DNA of 64,000 bases from JADJOY01 sp016713535 [NCBI: Deltaproteobacteria bacterium] (GCA_016713535.1 JADJOY010000033.1:1-64000), one strand, 5' to 3'; counted from the first letter of the stretch, positions 1 to 9,231 are shown. Numbers and translations: made by a program. The notes: generated by a model from the sequence alone, not told the origin.

Positions 1-225
1 CACTCGCCACTCGCGGAAGGCGCGCGCCGCCGCGGTGATCGCGCACTCGGTGAGGTCCGCCTTGGCCGGGACGATGCGCGCCAGCCGCGAGCCGTCGATC
101 GGCGAGCGCGTGGGACGCGGCGTGCCCGCCGCGAACACCGGCTCGCCGTCGATGAGCGCCGACGCGACGCGGCCCTCCTCCTCGAAGCTCACGAAGCCGA
201 GCGGATCGACGATCTCTGTCAGCAT
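1..225 (-). CDS. Aldehyde dehydrogenase, N-terminal 75 residues (runs off the window)
   Basis: The ATG at 225 lies two bases after the TGA of the saccharopine dehydrogenase gene, and the reading frame stays open to base 1. The visible N-terminus contains SPIDGSRLARIVPA followed by AITAAARAFREWR, the usual start of an NAD(P)-dependent aldehyde dehydrogenase. The Cys/Glu active site lies outside the window. With a saccharopine dehydrogenase immediately upstream, the likely role is oxidation of alpha-aminoadipate semialdehyde in lysine breakdown (ALDH7A1/AmaB-like). The family is seen directly; the substrate is inferred from the neighbour only. Confidence 0.8.
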   Translation of the reverse strand, partial: MLTEIVDPLGFVSFEEEGRVASALIDGEPVFAAGTPRPTRSPIDGSRLARIVPAKADLTECAITAAARAFREWRV

Positions 226-227
226 CG

Positions 228-1346
228 TCACACCGGCACCTTCTGCGCGTGACGATCGATCGCGTAGTACTCGCCGAAGCGGTTGCCGAGGAAGCCCTCG
301 AGCTCGACGAACTCCTGGCTCACGAAGCCCTGCCCGGCGAGCTTTCCTTCCCGATGGAGATCCACCACCGCGGCCGCGCCCGCGGCGGTGGTGATCTGGA
401 TCGACGACCAGTGCTCGCCGAGCACGTCTTGGTGGTAGATCTTGCGCGCGTCGACGATCTGCAGGTACTGGCCCTCGTGCCAGCCGCTCACGCTGCAGAA
501 GATCAGCACCACGTCCTGGCGCGTGATCGGCAGCGCGGACTCGAGGATCTCCTTGAGCTGCTTGCGGCGCGCCTTGCTGCTGCCCATCTTCAGCCCGCTG
601 ATCAGGAACTGCATCAGGTACTGGTGCCCGGGGTAGCGGACCGTCTTGTAGTTGAGCTCCTCGACCTTGCCGGCGAGCGTGTCGCAGAGCGTGCCGAGGC
701 CGCCCGAGGTGTTGAACGCCTCGTACTCGAGGCCGTCGAGGGCGAAGTGCTCGAGTCCCTCGAGGGCCAGCACCTCCATCTTGCGACCCGCGTGGATCGC
801 CTCGCACGGGTTGCAGTACTCGTTGATCAGCCCGTCGGTCGACCACGTGAGGTTGTACTTCATGTGGTTCGCCGGGTACTGCGGCAGCGCGCCGACCCGC
901 ATCTTCACGGTGTCGAGCTTCTCGAATCGTTCGGTGAGCGCGTGGGCGAGGATGCCGATGAACCCGGGCGCGAGGCCGCACTGCGGCATGAAGATCTGAC
1001 CGGGTGCCGCCTGCTTGGCGATCGCCTTGATCTTGCGGGTGGTGGAGACGTCCTCGGTGAGGTCGAAGTAGCTCGCGCCGGCGCTGAGCGCCGCCTTGGC
1101 GATCACGTGGTTGACGTCGAAGACGGTCGCCGAGAGCACCGCGCGGCGGCCCGCGAGTGCCTCGGCGAGCTGCTCGGGCGCCCGGACGTTCAGGAGCTGA
1201 GTCTTGACGGGTGCCTGTGCGGCGAGCCGCGAGAGCACGGCCTCGTCACGATCGGCCACCAGCACGTGGTAGTCGCCCGAGTGGGCGAGGAGCTTCGCGA
1301 TGCTGGCGCCGATCTTGCCCGCGCCCACGACGAGAATCGGGTACAT
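228..1346 (-). CDS. Saccharopine dehydrogenase family protein
   Basis: A 372-residue protein with an N-terminal Rossmann NAD-binding motif (VVGAGKIGASIAKLL, residues 6-20) and the C-terminal catalytic domain of the saccharopine dehydrogenase/lysine 6-dehydrogenase family. The length is typical of the bacterial single-domain form, which oxidises saccharopine to glutamate and aminoadipate semialdehyde. A GGAGG ribosome site lies about five bases before the ATG at 1346. It is followed two bases later by an aldehyde dehydrogenase that could use the semialdehyde product, so the two probably form a lysine-catabolic operon. Lysine 6-dehydrogenase activity cannot be excluded from sequence alone. Confidence 0.88.
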   Translation of the reverse strand: MYPILVVGAGKIGASIAKLLAHSGDYHVLVADRDEAVLSRLAAQAPVKTQLLNVRAPEQLAEALAGRRAVLSATVFDVNHVIAKAALSAGASYFDLTEDVSTTRKIKAIAKQAAPGQIFMPQCGLAPGFIGILAHALTERFEKLDTVKMRVGALPQYPANHMKYNLTWSTDGLINEYCNPCEAIHAGRKMEVLALEGLEHFALDGLEYEAFNTSGGLGTLCDTLAGKVEELNYKTVRYPGHQYLMQFLISGLKMGSSKARRKQLKEILESALPITRQDVVLIFCSVSGWHEGQYLQIVDARKIYHQDVLGEHWSSIQITTAAGAAAVVDLHREGKLAGQGFVSQEFVELEGFLGNRFGEYYAIDRHAQKVPV

Positions 1347-1450
1347 GGCGCCTCCGGAGACGGTCGAGCGCTGGAATCGTCCATGCTACCGACCGCCGCG
1401 AACGGCGGGCAAGGCGAGACGTCGGCCCCACGCGCTAGGCTCTGCCATCC

Positions 1451-1509
1451 GTAGCGCGGGGGCTCGTCCCCCGCCATCGTGATGTGCGGGGGACGAGCCC
1501 CCGCGCTAC
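1451..1509. repeat. Perfect 24-bp inverted repeat with 11-nt loop
   Basis: Bases 1451-1474 and 1486-1509 are exact reverse complements. The arms begin with GTAGCG and end with CGCTAC, with a GGGGG/CCCCC core. The right arm contains the TAG stop codon of the acyl-CoA synthetase gene (1506-1508), so on the minus strand the hairpin begins at that gene's stop. No T-run follows, so it could act as a rho-independent-like stop, an mRNA 3' stabiliser, or a dispersed REP-like palindrome. A shorter palindrome of similar make-up lies at 4254-4278. Confidence 0.85.
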
Positions 1510-3131
1510 GAGGGCGCGGTCGCGGCGAGCGCGTCGCGGAGCGCCGCCTTGTTGACCTTCTCGAGGGTCGCGCGCGGGAGTGCCTCGACCAGCTCGATCC
1601 GGCGCGGCACCTTGAAGTCGGCGAGCTTTCCTCGCGCATGCGCGAGGATCCGCTCGCGAAACGGCTCGGCGTCGGTCCCGGGCGCCGCGATCACGCACGC
1701 CACCGGCACCTCGTCGAGGAGCTCGTCCGCGAGCCCCACCACCGCGACCTCGAGCACCCCGGGGACTTCCTGGATCACGCGCTCGATCTCGGACGAGGCG
1801 ACGTTCTCGCCGCCGACCTTGAGCATGTCCTTCTCGCGATCGACGAAGTAGAGCCAGCCCTCCTCGTCGTAGCGCATGCGGTCACCGGTCGCGAACCACC
1901 CGTCGCGGCTGAACGCCGCCGCGGTGGCGCGCGGACGGTTGTGGTACTCGAGGGCGAGGGACACGCCGCGCTCGCCGCGCACGTAGAGCGCGCCCGGCAC
2001 CGTGGGCGGCACGGGGATGCCCTCCTCGTCGAGGAGCCGGATCTGGTAGCCGGGCGCCGGACGGCCGATCGCGCCCTCGGGCGCGCCGGCGTCCCACGTT
2101 CCGATGACGGCCGCGGACACCGTCTCCGTCATGCCGTACCAGCCGAGCGTCTTGAGGCGGAAGCGTGCGTCGACCTTGCCGGAGCTGATGCCGTAGCCCC
2201 ACAGCCTGAACGCGTGCTCGGGCAGCTCGTCGCGCGGGATCCGGCTACCGTCGGCCTTGCGCAACAGCGCCATCACGAAGAACGGGATCATCGAGCTCGC
2301 CGTCGCGCCGTGGTGCGCGGCGGTCCGCCAGAAGCCGCTGCGCGAGAACCCCGGCACGAGCACCACCGTCGCCCCCGCCGCCCACGACGCGAGCACCGAG
2401 TAGATCTGCGCGTTCACGTGGAAGAGCGGCATCTGCACCAGGTAGACGTCGTCCGCGGCGAGCTTCTGGTGCAGGCACATCTGGCCCGCGCCCCACAGGT
2501 AGTTGGCGTGGGTGAGGACGACGCCCTTGGGGCGGCTGGTGGTGCCGGAGGTGTAGAGGATGCTGCACGGATCGAGCGGCCCGGCCGGCGACGGTGGCGC
2601 CGGCGACAATGCGGCGCCCTCCGCGAGGAGTGGCGCGAGGTGCTCGTTGACGCGTCCGTCGCCCTCGATGGGCGCGGCGTCGTCGTCGACCAGGATCACG
2701 AGCCGCACCGCCGGCGGCAGCGCCTCGGCCACCACGTCGCGGCGCGCCGCCGACGTGACGATCGCGCACGCCTCGGAGTCCTCGAGGTAGAAGCGCAGCT
2801 CGTCCGCGGCGGAGCGCGCGTTGGTCGAGACGCACACCGCGCCGAGCCGCGCCAGCGCCCACCACACCAGCACCGACTCGGGGCGGTTGTCGAGGTGGAC
2901 GCAGACCTTGTGGCCGCGCGTGATGCCGCGCGCCGCGAGCGCTGCCGCGAGCCACGCGACGTTCGACGCCCACCCCGCGTAGCTCACGCGCCGGACCGCA
3001 TCCGCCCGCGCGCCGTGCTCGGGGTCCCACACCAGGAAGGTCGCGTCACCGCGCTCGGCGGCACGCCGCTCGACGAGCTCGGCGAGGTTCCGTCCGAGCT
3101 CCGACACGGTCGAGGGGGTGGCGCTGGGCAT
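1506..3131 (-). CDS. Class I adenylate-forming enzyme (acyl-CoA synthetase / AMP-dependent ligase)
   Basis: A protein of about 541 residues of the ANL superfamily, which activates a carboxylic acid with ATP and transfers it to CoA. Visible signatures are the P-loop-like YTSGTTSRPKG, the GYGISSG region, WYGMTETV in the acyl-adenylate site, the ATGDRMRYDEEGWLYFVDR hinge, and the catalytic Lys region near the end (LPRATLEKVNKAALRD). I prefer the ATG at 3131; a GTG at 3152 would add seven residues and neither has a strong ribosome site. The acid substrate is unknown; a fatty or aromatic acid is plausible. It is divergent from the SDR gene at 3217. Confidence 0.88.
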   Translation of the reverse strand: MPSATPSTVSELGRNLAELVERRAAERGDATFLVWDPEHGARADAVRRVSYAGWASNVAWLAAALAARGITRGHKVCVHLDNRPESVLVWWALARLGAVCVSTNARSAADELRFYLEDSEACAIVTSAARRDVVAEALPPAVRLVILVDDDAAPIEGDGRVNEHLAPLLAEGAALSPAPPSPAGPLDPCSILYTSGTTSRPKGVVLTHANYLWGAGQMCLHQKLAADDVYLVQMPLFHVNAQIYSVLASWAAGATVVLVPGFSRSGFWRTAAHHGATASSMIPFFVMALLRKADGSRIPRDELPEHAFRLWGYGISSGKVDARFRLKTLGWYGMTETVSAAVIGTWDAGAPEGAIGRPAPGYQIRLLDEEGIPVPPTVPGALYVRGERGVSLALEYHNRPRATAAAFSRDGWFATGDRMRYDEEGWLYFVDREKDMLKVGGENVASSEIERVIQEVPGVLEVAVVGLADELLDEVPVACVIAAPGTDAEPFRERILAHARGKLADFKVPRRIELVEALPRATLEKVNKAALRDALAATAPS

Positions 3132-3216
3132 GCGGGCGGCGCAGATTGCCACGGGCGCGCGTCAAAACCTACATCCGGTACCGTGGATCGGCCGTAATCG
3201 AGCGAGGGGGGGAGCG

Positions 3217-4053
3217 ATGAGCGATTGGAACGGGGCGACGGTGATGGTCACGGGAGCGGCGTCGGGCATCGGCCTGGCACTCTCGATCGCAATGGTGAAG
3301 CGCGGCGCCGACGTGTGGATGACCGACGTCAACGGCCCGGGCGTGCAGCAGGCGGCGGAGGCGCTCGGCCCCAAGGCGCGCTGGGCCAAGCTCGACGTGC
3401 GCGACACGCTCGCGATGCGCGAGGTGATCGAGCGCATCGCTCGCGACCGCGAGCGGCTCGACTACCTCTTCAACAACGCTGGCATCGGGGTGGGCGGCGA
3501 GGCTCACGAGCTTTCGGTTCCGCACTACGACCGCATCCTCGACGTCAACGTTCGCGGCGTCGTGAACGGCGTCGCGGCCGCCTACCCGATCATGGTGCGC
3601 CAGCGCTCCGGGCACATCGTGAACACCGCGTCGATGGCCGGCCTCACGCCGGCGCCGCTGCTCGTGCCGTACGCTATGACCAAGCACGCGGTGGTCGGGC
3701 TGAGCACCAGCCTGCGTCTCGAGGCGCGGAACTTCGGTGTGCGCGTGAGCGCCCTCTGCCCGTCTGCGATCGACACGCCGATCCTCGACGCGGACAACCC
3801 TGGCGATCTTCCCAAGCTTCCCTGGCGACCCGACATCCGCCGGTTCTTGACCAAGCTGTGCGGCCCGCCCTATCCGCCCACCCGCCTCGCCGCGGAAGCG
3901 CTGCGTGGCGTCGAGCGTGACCAGGCGCTCATCGTGGTGCCGCGGATCGCCCGCGTGATCGCGCTGCTCTACCGCTTCGCCCCGGGCCTGGTCTCGTTCG
4001 GCACCGGCTTCACCCTGCGCCAGACGCTGAACGAGCGGCCCGAAGGCGTGTGA
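3217..4053 (+). CDS. Short-chain dehydrogenase/reductase (SDR)
   Basis: A 278-residue classical SDR. It has the TGAASGIG cofactor motif near residue 10, the NNAGIG motif, catalytic Ser (NTASMAG) and the YAMTK Tyr/Lys pair. An acidic residue at the end of beta-2 (TDVNG) favours NAD over NADP. The start is set by a GAGGGGGGAG ribosome site just before the ATG at 3217. It is divergent from the acyl-CoA synthetase, with an 85-base gap that must hold both promoters. Substrate is not predictable; the context suggests lipid or steroid-like metabolism. Confidence 0.9.
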   Translation: MSDWNGATVMVTGAASGIGLALSIAMVKRGADVWMTDVNGPGVQQAAEALGPKARWAKLDVRDTLAMREVIERIARDRERLDYLFNNAGIGVGGEAHELSVPHYDRILDVNVRGVVNGVAAAYPIMVRQRSGHIVNTASMAGLTPAPLLVPYAMTKHAVVGLSTSLRLEARNFGVRVSALCPSAIDTPILDADNPGDLPKLPWRPDIRRFLTKLCGPPYPPTRLAAEALRGVERDQALIVVPRIARVIALLYRFAPGLVSFGTGFTLRQTLNERPEGV

Positions 4054-4253
4054 GCGCATCGAGCCCGAGCGGTGCCGCGGACCGCGCCGCCTCCAGACCA
4101 CTCGTGCGAGTGCGCGCCCGCTCCGTCGGGCACGAGCGACTCTCTGGCCCCACGTCTCGCCGGCCCGCCGGAGGCGTGCCCTCCGAGATGAGCGCGAGCG
4201 GTTGAAGACCCTCGCGGGGGCACGGAGGCCGCCGCGCTACGGCCGCGGTCGTA

Positions 4254-4278
4254 GCGACGGGGTTCCATCCCCCGTCGC
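4254..4278. repeat. GC-rich intergenic hairpin
   Basis: GCGACGGGG (4254-4262) and CCCCGTCGC (4270-4278) form a perfect 9-bp stem around a 7-nt loop. It lies in the 282-base gap between the convergent SDR and DUF885 genes and is preceded by GTA, as in the larger palindrome at 1451-1509. A nearby CGCTAC (4235-4240) and GTAGCG (4251-4256) pair gives a second possible short stem. It may act as a bidirectional transcript end or a dispersed palindromic element; the rest of the gap shows nothing recognisable. Confidence 0.5.
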
Positions 4279-4335
4279 CAGCGGGAGCCGAGGCGGAGTC
4301 GTTGCGCGCGATCTGTGGCTTCGTGGACGATCCAG

Positions 4336-6148
4336 CTACGGCGCGGCCGTCGCCGCCGCCTGCTCGCGAGGCACGAACTCCTCGGCGACGGCCTTGGCGA
4401 GCAGCCGCGGCGGCACGAGCCCCTGGCTCAGCACGAAGTCGTTGAACTTCATGCGGTCGAAGTGCGCGCCGAGCGCGAGCTGGGCCCCGGCGCGGATCTC
4501 GAGCAGCCGCGCGTAGCCGACGAAGTAGGACACGGCCTGCGCCGGCGAGAGGAACGTGTAGCGGTCGACCTCCTGCCTGGCCATCGGCTCCGATAGCACC
4601 ACGTCCTCGCGCAGGATGCGGTACGCCGCCTCCTGGGTGACCTTGCCACTCTGCAAGCCGGGGTCGAGCATCGCGCGAGCGGCACGCATCAGGCGGTGCT
4701 GGAGCGCGACGAGCTGGCCCTCGATCGGCTCGTACGGCTGCGTCTCGGCTTCGGCGTAGAGCGCCCACCCCTCGACGTTGACGCTGTTGAACGCGAACAG
4801 CACCCGCGCCACCGAGATCCCCTGCTCGATGTTGCGCGCGAACTGCAGCTCGTGGCCGGGCCGCCCCTCGTGGGCCCCGAGGGTCCACGACGCCGCCTCG
4901 AACGTGAAGTCGTCGAACGAAAGCGTGGCCGCGCCTTGCGACGCGACCCGAAGCGGCAGCGAGAACACCGCGCGCTCCCCGGTGTTGCCGAGCAGCCGTG
5001 GGGCCCGGATGTGCGGCGCGGGTACCGCCGCGCTCTCCGCGGCGCTCGAGAGCTCGATCAGCATCGGTCGCGCCGGCAGGGTCACGATCTTCTCGCGGCG
5101 GATGATCTCCTCGAGATCGCGGATGCGCTTCTGGTAGTGCGCGAGGATGGTCTTCTCGCCGAGCTGCTTCTTCTTGAGCGCGCGGATCACGTCGCGGTAG
5201 TCGGTGGCGCGGAGGCCCTTCTCGCGCGCGACGCGCGGCGCGAGCGCCTGCATCTGGGTCTGGAGCTCGAGGAACGCGGCGCGCGCGCGCCGCTCGACCT
5301 CCTCGACCGGCAGGTCGACGCCGACCGCCTCGAGGAGAGCACGTAGAGCTCCGGCGGCAGCCGAAGTCGTCGCGTGCCTTGGGGAGCACCTCGGCGCGCA
5401 GGAACTCGCGGTAGGTCTCGGCCTGGGTGGCGAGCGCGGTCAGCGCATCCTCGGCGCCCTCGATCTTCCACTTCTCGAAGAGCTGCTTCACGCCGTCCAC
5501 GTAGGCCGGGACGTCGCCGATCTCCTTCTCCACCTCGCCCCGCACCGGCGCGAGCAGCCCGGGCTCGCCTGCGCGCTCGCGGTAGCGCTCGGCCGCGCGC
5601 TGGAAGATCGAGACCGAACCGGGCTCGAGCCCCACGTACCGGCGCAGGCGCGGAAGCGCCGAGGCGTGCCGCTCCGGCGCGACCTGCTCGTCGAGAAGCG
5701 CCTGCTCGCCCCCGAACACGATCAGCGCCGCCGGTACGAACGGCAGCTGGAGGCGATGCGTGACCTCCACCCGTCGCTGGCTGCGGCGCGCCGACTCGAG
5801 CAGGATCTCGAGGTCCTGGCGCACCCGCGGATCCTGCTCGGCCGCGAGGCGGGGCTCGAGCTGAGCGATGGCGGCGTCGAGCGCCTCGACGTAGCGCCGC
5901 TCCGGCTCGGGCTCGAGATCGATCACCTTCGTGTCGAAGCCGGGCACGCCGAAGCGGCTCGCATCCTCGGGGAAGAAGGCCGCGTTGGCCTGGAGCAGCA
6001 CCTGCGCGTGCTCGTTGCTGCGCTCGATCCAGCCGCGATCCTCGTCCGCGGCACGCACGACGGCCGAAAACGCCGCGCTCACGCCCAGCGCCAGCACCAG
6101 CGACGACGTCACGCGGCGAGGACCGCGCGAGCCACGAAATCCCTGCAT
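4336..6148 (-). CDS. DUF885 family exported metallo-hydrolase-like protein (two frame changes as sequenced)
   Basis: The reconstructed protein is about 604 residues and begins with a signal peptide (SLVLALGVSAAFSAVVRA). The C-terminal half carries the DUF885 hallmark HEGRPGHELQ, which resembles a metal-binding HE...H site. Two single-base losses, near 5365 (after DDF) and near 5340 (after LYV), take the reading through all three frames: DDF in the first, LPPELYVL in the second, EAVGVDLPV in the third. Conservation on both sides argues for sequence errors rather than decay. The GGAGG site before the ATG at 6148 supports the start. It is divergent from the MarR regulator at 6285. Enzymatic activity of the family is poorly defined. 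Confidence 0.8.
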
Positions 6149-6284
6149 GGCGAGCCTCCGTTCGATCGGAATCCGGGCGGCAAATGCCCGATCCCGGCCG
6201 CCACCCCAACCTCGCGGGACGGAATCCGTCGCGCCGGCCGCGCGCTGGACGCCCGCCGAGCGCGCGACCTATACATCGTGGGTC

Positions 6285-6863
6285 ATGCCCCGCAGAGCCG
6301 CCATTCGCCCGCGAGCCACGCGCTCGACGGTCTCGATGCCGGCCGCCGAGCCTTCGCCGACCCCGGAGGCGCAGCTCGTCATGGACGCTCTGCGGCGCAT
6401 CGTGCGCAGCCTGCGCCAGTCGGCACGGGCCGCCGAGGACCGCCTGGGCATCAGCGCCGCGCAGCTCTTCGTGCTCCACGAGGTGGGACGCGGATCCAAG
6501 CTTTCGATCAACGAACTCGCCGAGCGCACGCTCACCGACCAGAGCTCGGTCTCGGTGGTGGTGAAGCGCCTCGCGGAGAAGCGCCTGGTGGAGCGCCAGC
6601 CCTCCGCCGAGGACGCGCGCCGGACCGAGGTGATGCTCACCGCCAGGGGCCGCGCGCTGCTCCGCAACGCGCCCGAAGCGACCCAGGTGGAGCTGATCGC
6701 GGGACTGGATCGCCTGGCGCCCGCGGACCGCGCGTCGCTCGCGCGCCTCCTCACCGAGCTGGTCGCGGGGCTCGAGACGGCGTCGAGCGCCGCGCCGATG
6801 TTCTTCGAGGACGGCGAGGCGGCGGTCCGGACCCGCCCCCACGCCGCCACGCCCGAACGCTGA
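6285..6863 (+). CDS. MarR-family transcriptional regulator
   Basis: A 192-residue winged-helix repressor. The core starts around residue 27 (AQLVMDALRRIVRSLRQSAR), with the recognition helix region INELAERTLTDQSSVSVVVK and the wing AEDARRTEVMLTARGRALL typical of MarR. The N-terminal 25 residues are basic and low complexity, so translation might instead begin at an internal Met (6336). It is divergent from the DUF885 gene with a 136-base gap, which makes that gene a plausible target. The ligand is unknown. Confidence 0.88.
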   Translation: MPRRAAIRPRATRSTVSMPAAEPSPTPEAQLVMDALRRIVRSLRQSARAAEDRLGISAAQLFVLHEVGRGSKLSINELAERTLTDQSSVSVVVKRLAEKRLVERQPSAEDARRTEVMLTARGRALLRNAPEATQVELIAGLDRLAPADRASLARLLTELVAGLETASSAAPMFFEDGEAAVRTRPHAATPER

Positions 6864-6994
6864 GGGGTCGGAGACGGAGGCCGCCGCCGCCCGCGGCCGG
6901 TCGGCTCGACGGCGCGCTTGGCCGGCTGCATGGTGTCCCATAGATTGACGCGACCGCGCGCGCCACCCACCGGCGCCACGGACCGGAGCCGCCG

Positions 6995-7423
6995 TTGAGC
7001 CAACCGATCGACCTCGCGTCCTTCGTCGCGTCCGCCGCGGACGCCATCGTGATCGCCGACCGTGACGGCCGCATCGTGTTGTGGAACGGCGGCGCCGAGA
7101 CGATCTTCGGCCACCTCGCCGCCGAGGCGCTTGGCGAGAGCCTCGACCTGATCATCCCCGAGCGCTTCCGCGCCCGGCACTGGGTGGGATTCCGGGCCAC
7201 CATGGAGACCGGACACACCCGCCACGCCGGCGCCGTGCTGCAGGTTCCCGCCACCCACAAGGACGGGCGGCGCATGTCGATCTCGTTCACGGTCGCGCTG
7301 CTCACGGACGCGGGCGGGCGAGTGACCGGCATCGGCGCCATCCTGCGCGACGACACCGCCCGCTGGCGGGCCGAACGGGAGCTCCGCGCGCGGCTCGCCG
7401 CCGTGGAGGGCACGATCGCCTGA
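6995..7423 (+). CDS. Stand-alone PAS domain protein
   Basis: A 142-residue protein that is essentially one PAS domain (SAADAIVIADRDGRIVLWNG, then GESLDLIIPERFRARHW and the C-terminal beta strands ending GAILRDDTARWRAE). There is no kinase, GGDEF or HTH output domain, so it may act as a sensory partner of another protein. It starts with TTG at 6995 behind GGAG at 6984-6987. It belongs to the redox/ligand-sensing PAS_4/PAS_9 type; no heme or flavin ligand residue can be assigned with confidence. Confidence 0.75.
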   Translation: MSQPIDLASFVASAADAIVIADRDGRIVLWNGGAETIFGHLAAEALGESLDLIIPERFRARHWVGFRATMETGHTRHAGAVLQVPATHKDGRRMSISFTVALLTDAGGRVTGIGAILRDDTARWRAERELRARLAAVEGTIA

Positions 7424-7472
7424 CCCGGGCCCGTGCCGGGCGGCGCGCTTCCGACCGCGCCCTCGAACGACG

Positions 7473-7730
7473 ATGGACGCGCGCCCGCTCGCCCACACGC
7501 CGCTCTCGATGCCGAGCGCGGACGTGGAGCGCTTGCCGGTGGTCGATCGTCACGAGCCGCGCCGGGTGACCAGCTTCCTCACGCGCAGCGACCCGCTCGC
7601 GCCGTATGGGCGCACTTCGTCGGACGAGAACCTCCCTCCGCGAACGCCGCGCGAGCCCCGGCGCCGCCGTGGCGGGCGCGACGACCCGGGTGTGCCGCGG
7701 TCCCCGCGTGCACGAGCGCGCGCGGCGTGA
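7473..7730 (+). pseudogene. Probable remnant of a CBS-domain protein
   Basis: The reading frame contains DVERLPVVDRHEPRRVTSFL followed by TRSDPLA, which closely matches the end of a CBS domain (usual form: LPVVD-x-ddprrvvGilTRsDLL-A). Upstream and downstream residues have no recognisable domain, and no ribosome site precedes the ATG. The fragment is about 25 recognisable residues, far shorter than a CBS pair. It is probably a relic of a channel or signalling protein. The rest of the 355-base gap (7424-7778) shows nothing I can identify. Confidence 0.35.
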
Positions 7731-7778
7731 GAAACTCGCGCGCCGCGCATGCCGCGCGACAGTCCTGGGGAGGCATCC

Positions 7779-8102
7779 ATGCTGAATCGTCGCTTCCGTG
7801 CCGTCGTCTCCGCCGCCGCGCTCGGCGGGACGTTCCTTGCCGTCGTGCCCCTGGCGCGCGCCGAAGGCTCGCTGTTCGACGTCGCGAGCGCGCAGGCGAT
7901 GCGTGACGGCCTCAAGTCGCGCATCAAGCAGCCGGTGACCCTCAGGCTCGCCGGCTCGGACAAGGACATGAGCGGTACGGTGGTAGCGGTCGGCGACGAA
8001 GCGGTCCACCTCACCCAGATCGGCGGGATGGAGTTTTACGACGCGCTCGTTCGCATCTCCGACATCGAGGCGATCCTGGTGCGCCGACCCGTGGGCGGCT
8101 GA
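7779..8102 (+). CDS. Small exported protein of unknown function
   Basis: A 107-residue protein with a clear signal peptide (about residues 1-28, ending in LARAEG). The mature part is predicted to be mostly beta strand, with QPVTLRLAGSDKDMSGTVVA and EAVHLTQIGGMEFYDALVRI resembling a small SH3-like or Sm-like barrel. A GGGGAGG ribosome site precedes the ATG at 7779. I do not recognise a named family. It stands alone between the CBS remnant and the convergent oxygenase gene. Confidence 0.7.
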   Translation: MLNRRFRAVVSAAALGGTFLAVVPLARAEGSLFDVASAQAMRDGLKSRIKQPVTLRLAGSDKDMSGTVVAVGDEAVHLTQIGGMEFYDALVRISDIEAILVRRPVGG

Positions 8103-8154
8103 CGGGAGTCCAGGGCCAGTCGGCGGCCCGGAGACGTGGGGCTTCGCCGGCCCG

Positions 8155-9231
8155 CTACGCCGCGACCCGCGCGCGGCCGGTGTAGATCCGGTTCAAGAGC
8201 TCGTTGATCCGATCGCGACCGGTGCGTCCCTGGATGCGGCGGCGCGCGTCGAGATAGGCGGGGAGATAGCGCACCCGGTACGGCCACGTGCGGTGGGTGG
8301 CGCGCAGCGCGCGGATCGTCGCCTGGAACACCCGCTTCTCCGACGTACCGAACTTGAGCCCGAAGCCGGCGCGGATCCGTGGAGGCAAGAGCCCCGCGGT
8401 GAGCACCTTCGCGAAGGCCGTCACGGGGGTCAGGATCTTTTCGGGCGGCGTGAACAGGAACGAAGCGATCTCGCGCGCCGCGTCCCCCACCACGACCTCG
8501 TCCGACTCCCACATGCGGCGGTTGTACGCCAGGAAGCTCGCCCAGTCGGGCGGCAACGCGTCGCGCGGGATCCCGAAGAGCAGCGCGAAGCGCTTGGTCT
8601 CCTCGTAGTAGCGGTCCTTTTCGTCGTTCGAGAGCTTCCGCACCACCAGCTCGTAGGCCTGCACCGCCGAGTCCCACAACGTCGCGTGTACCCACATCAG
8701 CGCCGGCACCTCGTTGGCGCGGTAGGGCGCGCCCTCGTCGAAGCGCCCGACTGTCTCGCGGATCGGGCCGCGGATGCGCTCGTGGATGCGATGGACGCGC
8801 CGCGCCGACGCGATCGCCGAGTCGAGGTCGCCGTAGATCATGTCGAACACGTTCGAGAACGTTCGCTGGAACCGCCCGAACGGGTCGGTGCGAGTCTTCG
8901 AGTGCTGATCGACGCCGTGGGCGACGTACGGGTGCGCGAGTTGAAGGAGCGCGGCGCGACCGCCACCGAGAAAGCAGATGCTCTCGCGCCCGATCTCCCA
9001 CATCATGCTGCCCGGTCCGAAGAGGCCCAGGTTCGGGTCCTTCACGCCGCGGCGCAGCTCGTCGAGGGTGTCATCGAGCCGCCGCGCCGTGACGTGTTCG
9101 GGATCGGCGGCTCGCGCGCCCCGAGGAGCGGGGCGACCCGCGACCTCGAGACGTTGGGCGTCGCGAGGGGGCTTGGCCCCGGCCTTGCGATTGGTGGACG
9201 CGCCGGTTCGCGGCGAGGGCGTCTTTTTCAT
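8155..9231 (-). CDS. MpaB-family oxygenase (DUF2236, rubber oxygenase-like)
   Basis: A 358-residue protein with the conserved blocks of the MpaB/Lcp catalytic domain: GPGSMMWEIGRE, ALLQLAHPYVAHGVDQHS, VHRIHERIRG and ALMWVHATLWDSAVQAYE. In this family a b-type heme is held by conserved His residues, and characterised members cleave isoprenoid chains. The first 45 residues are basic and low complexity. It is divergent from the ogt gene. On the minus strand a TATTAT box at 9290-9295 lies about 60 bases upstream and is a weak promoter candidate in an unusually AT-rich patch. Substrate is unknown. Confidence 0.85.
   Translation of the reverse strand: MKKTPSPRTGASTNRKAGAKPPRDAQRLEVAGRPAPRGARAADPEHVTARRLDDTLDELRRGVKDPNLGLFGPGSMMWEIGRESICFLGGGRAALLQLAHPYVAHGVDQHSKTRTDPFGRFQRTFSNVFDMIYGDLDSAIASARRVHRIHERIRGPIRETVGRFDEGAPYRANEVPALMWVHATLWDSAVQAYELVVRKLSNDEKDRYYEETKRFALLFGIPRDALPPDWASFLAYNRRMWESDEVVVGDAAREIASFLFTPPEKILTPVTAFAKVLTAGLLPPRIRAGFGLKFGTSEKRVFQATIRALRATHRTWPYRVRYLPAYLDARRRIQGRTGRDRINELLNRIYTGRARVAA

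Noticed and set aside
249-1454. A 401-residue plus-strand open frame opposite the saccharopine dehydrogenase gene
   Set aside because: It is antisense to a clearly conserved gene and its residues are an Arg/Ala/Glu/His-rich by-product of GC bias.
1479-3197. A 572-residue plus-strand open frame opposite the acyl-CoA synthetase
   Set aside because: Antisense shadow of a full-length ligase; composition is almost only Arg, Ala, Val, Asp and His.
5187-6941. Long frame over the DUF885 and MarR genes
   Set aside because: Only a short piece near 5340-5365 is used by the real gene between its two frame changes; the rest is shadow.
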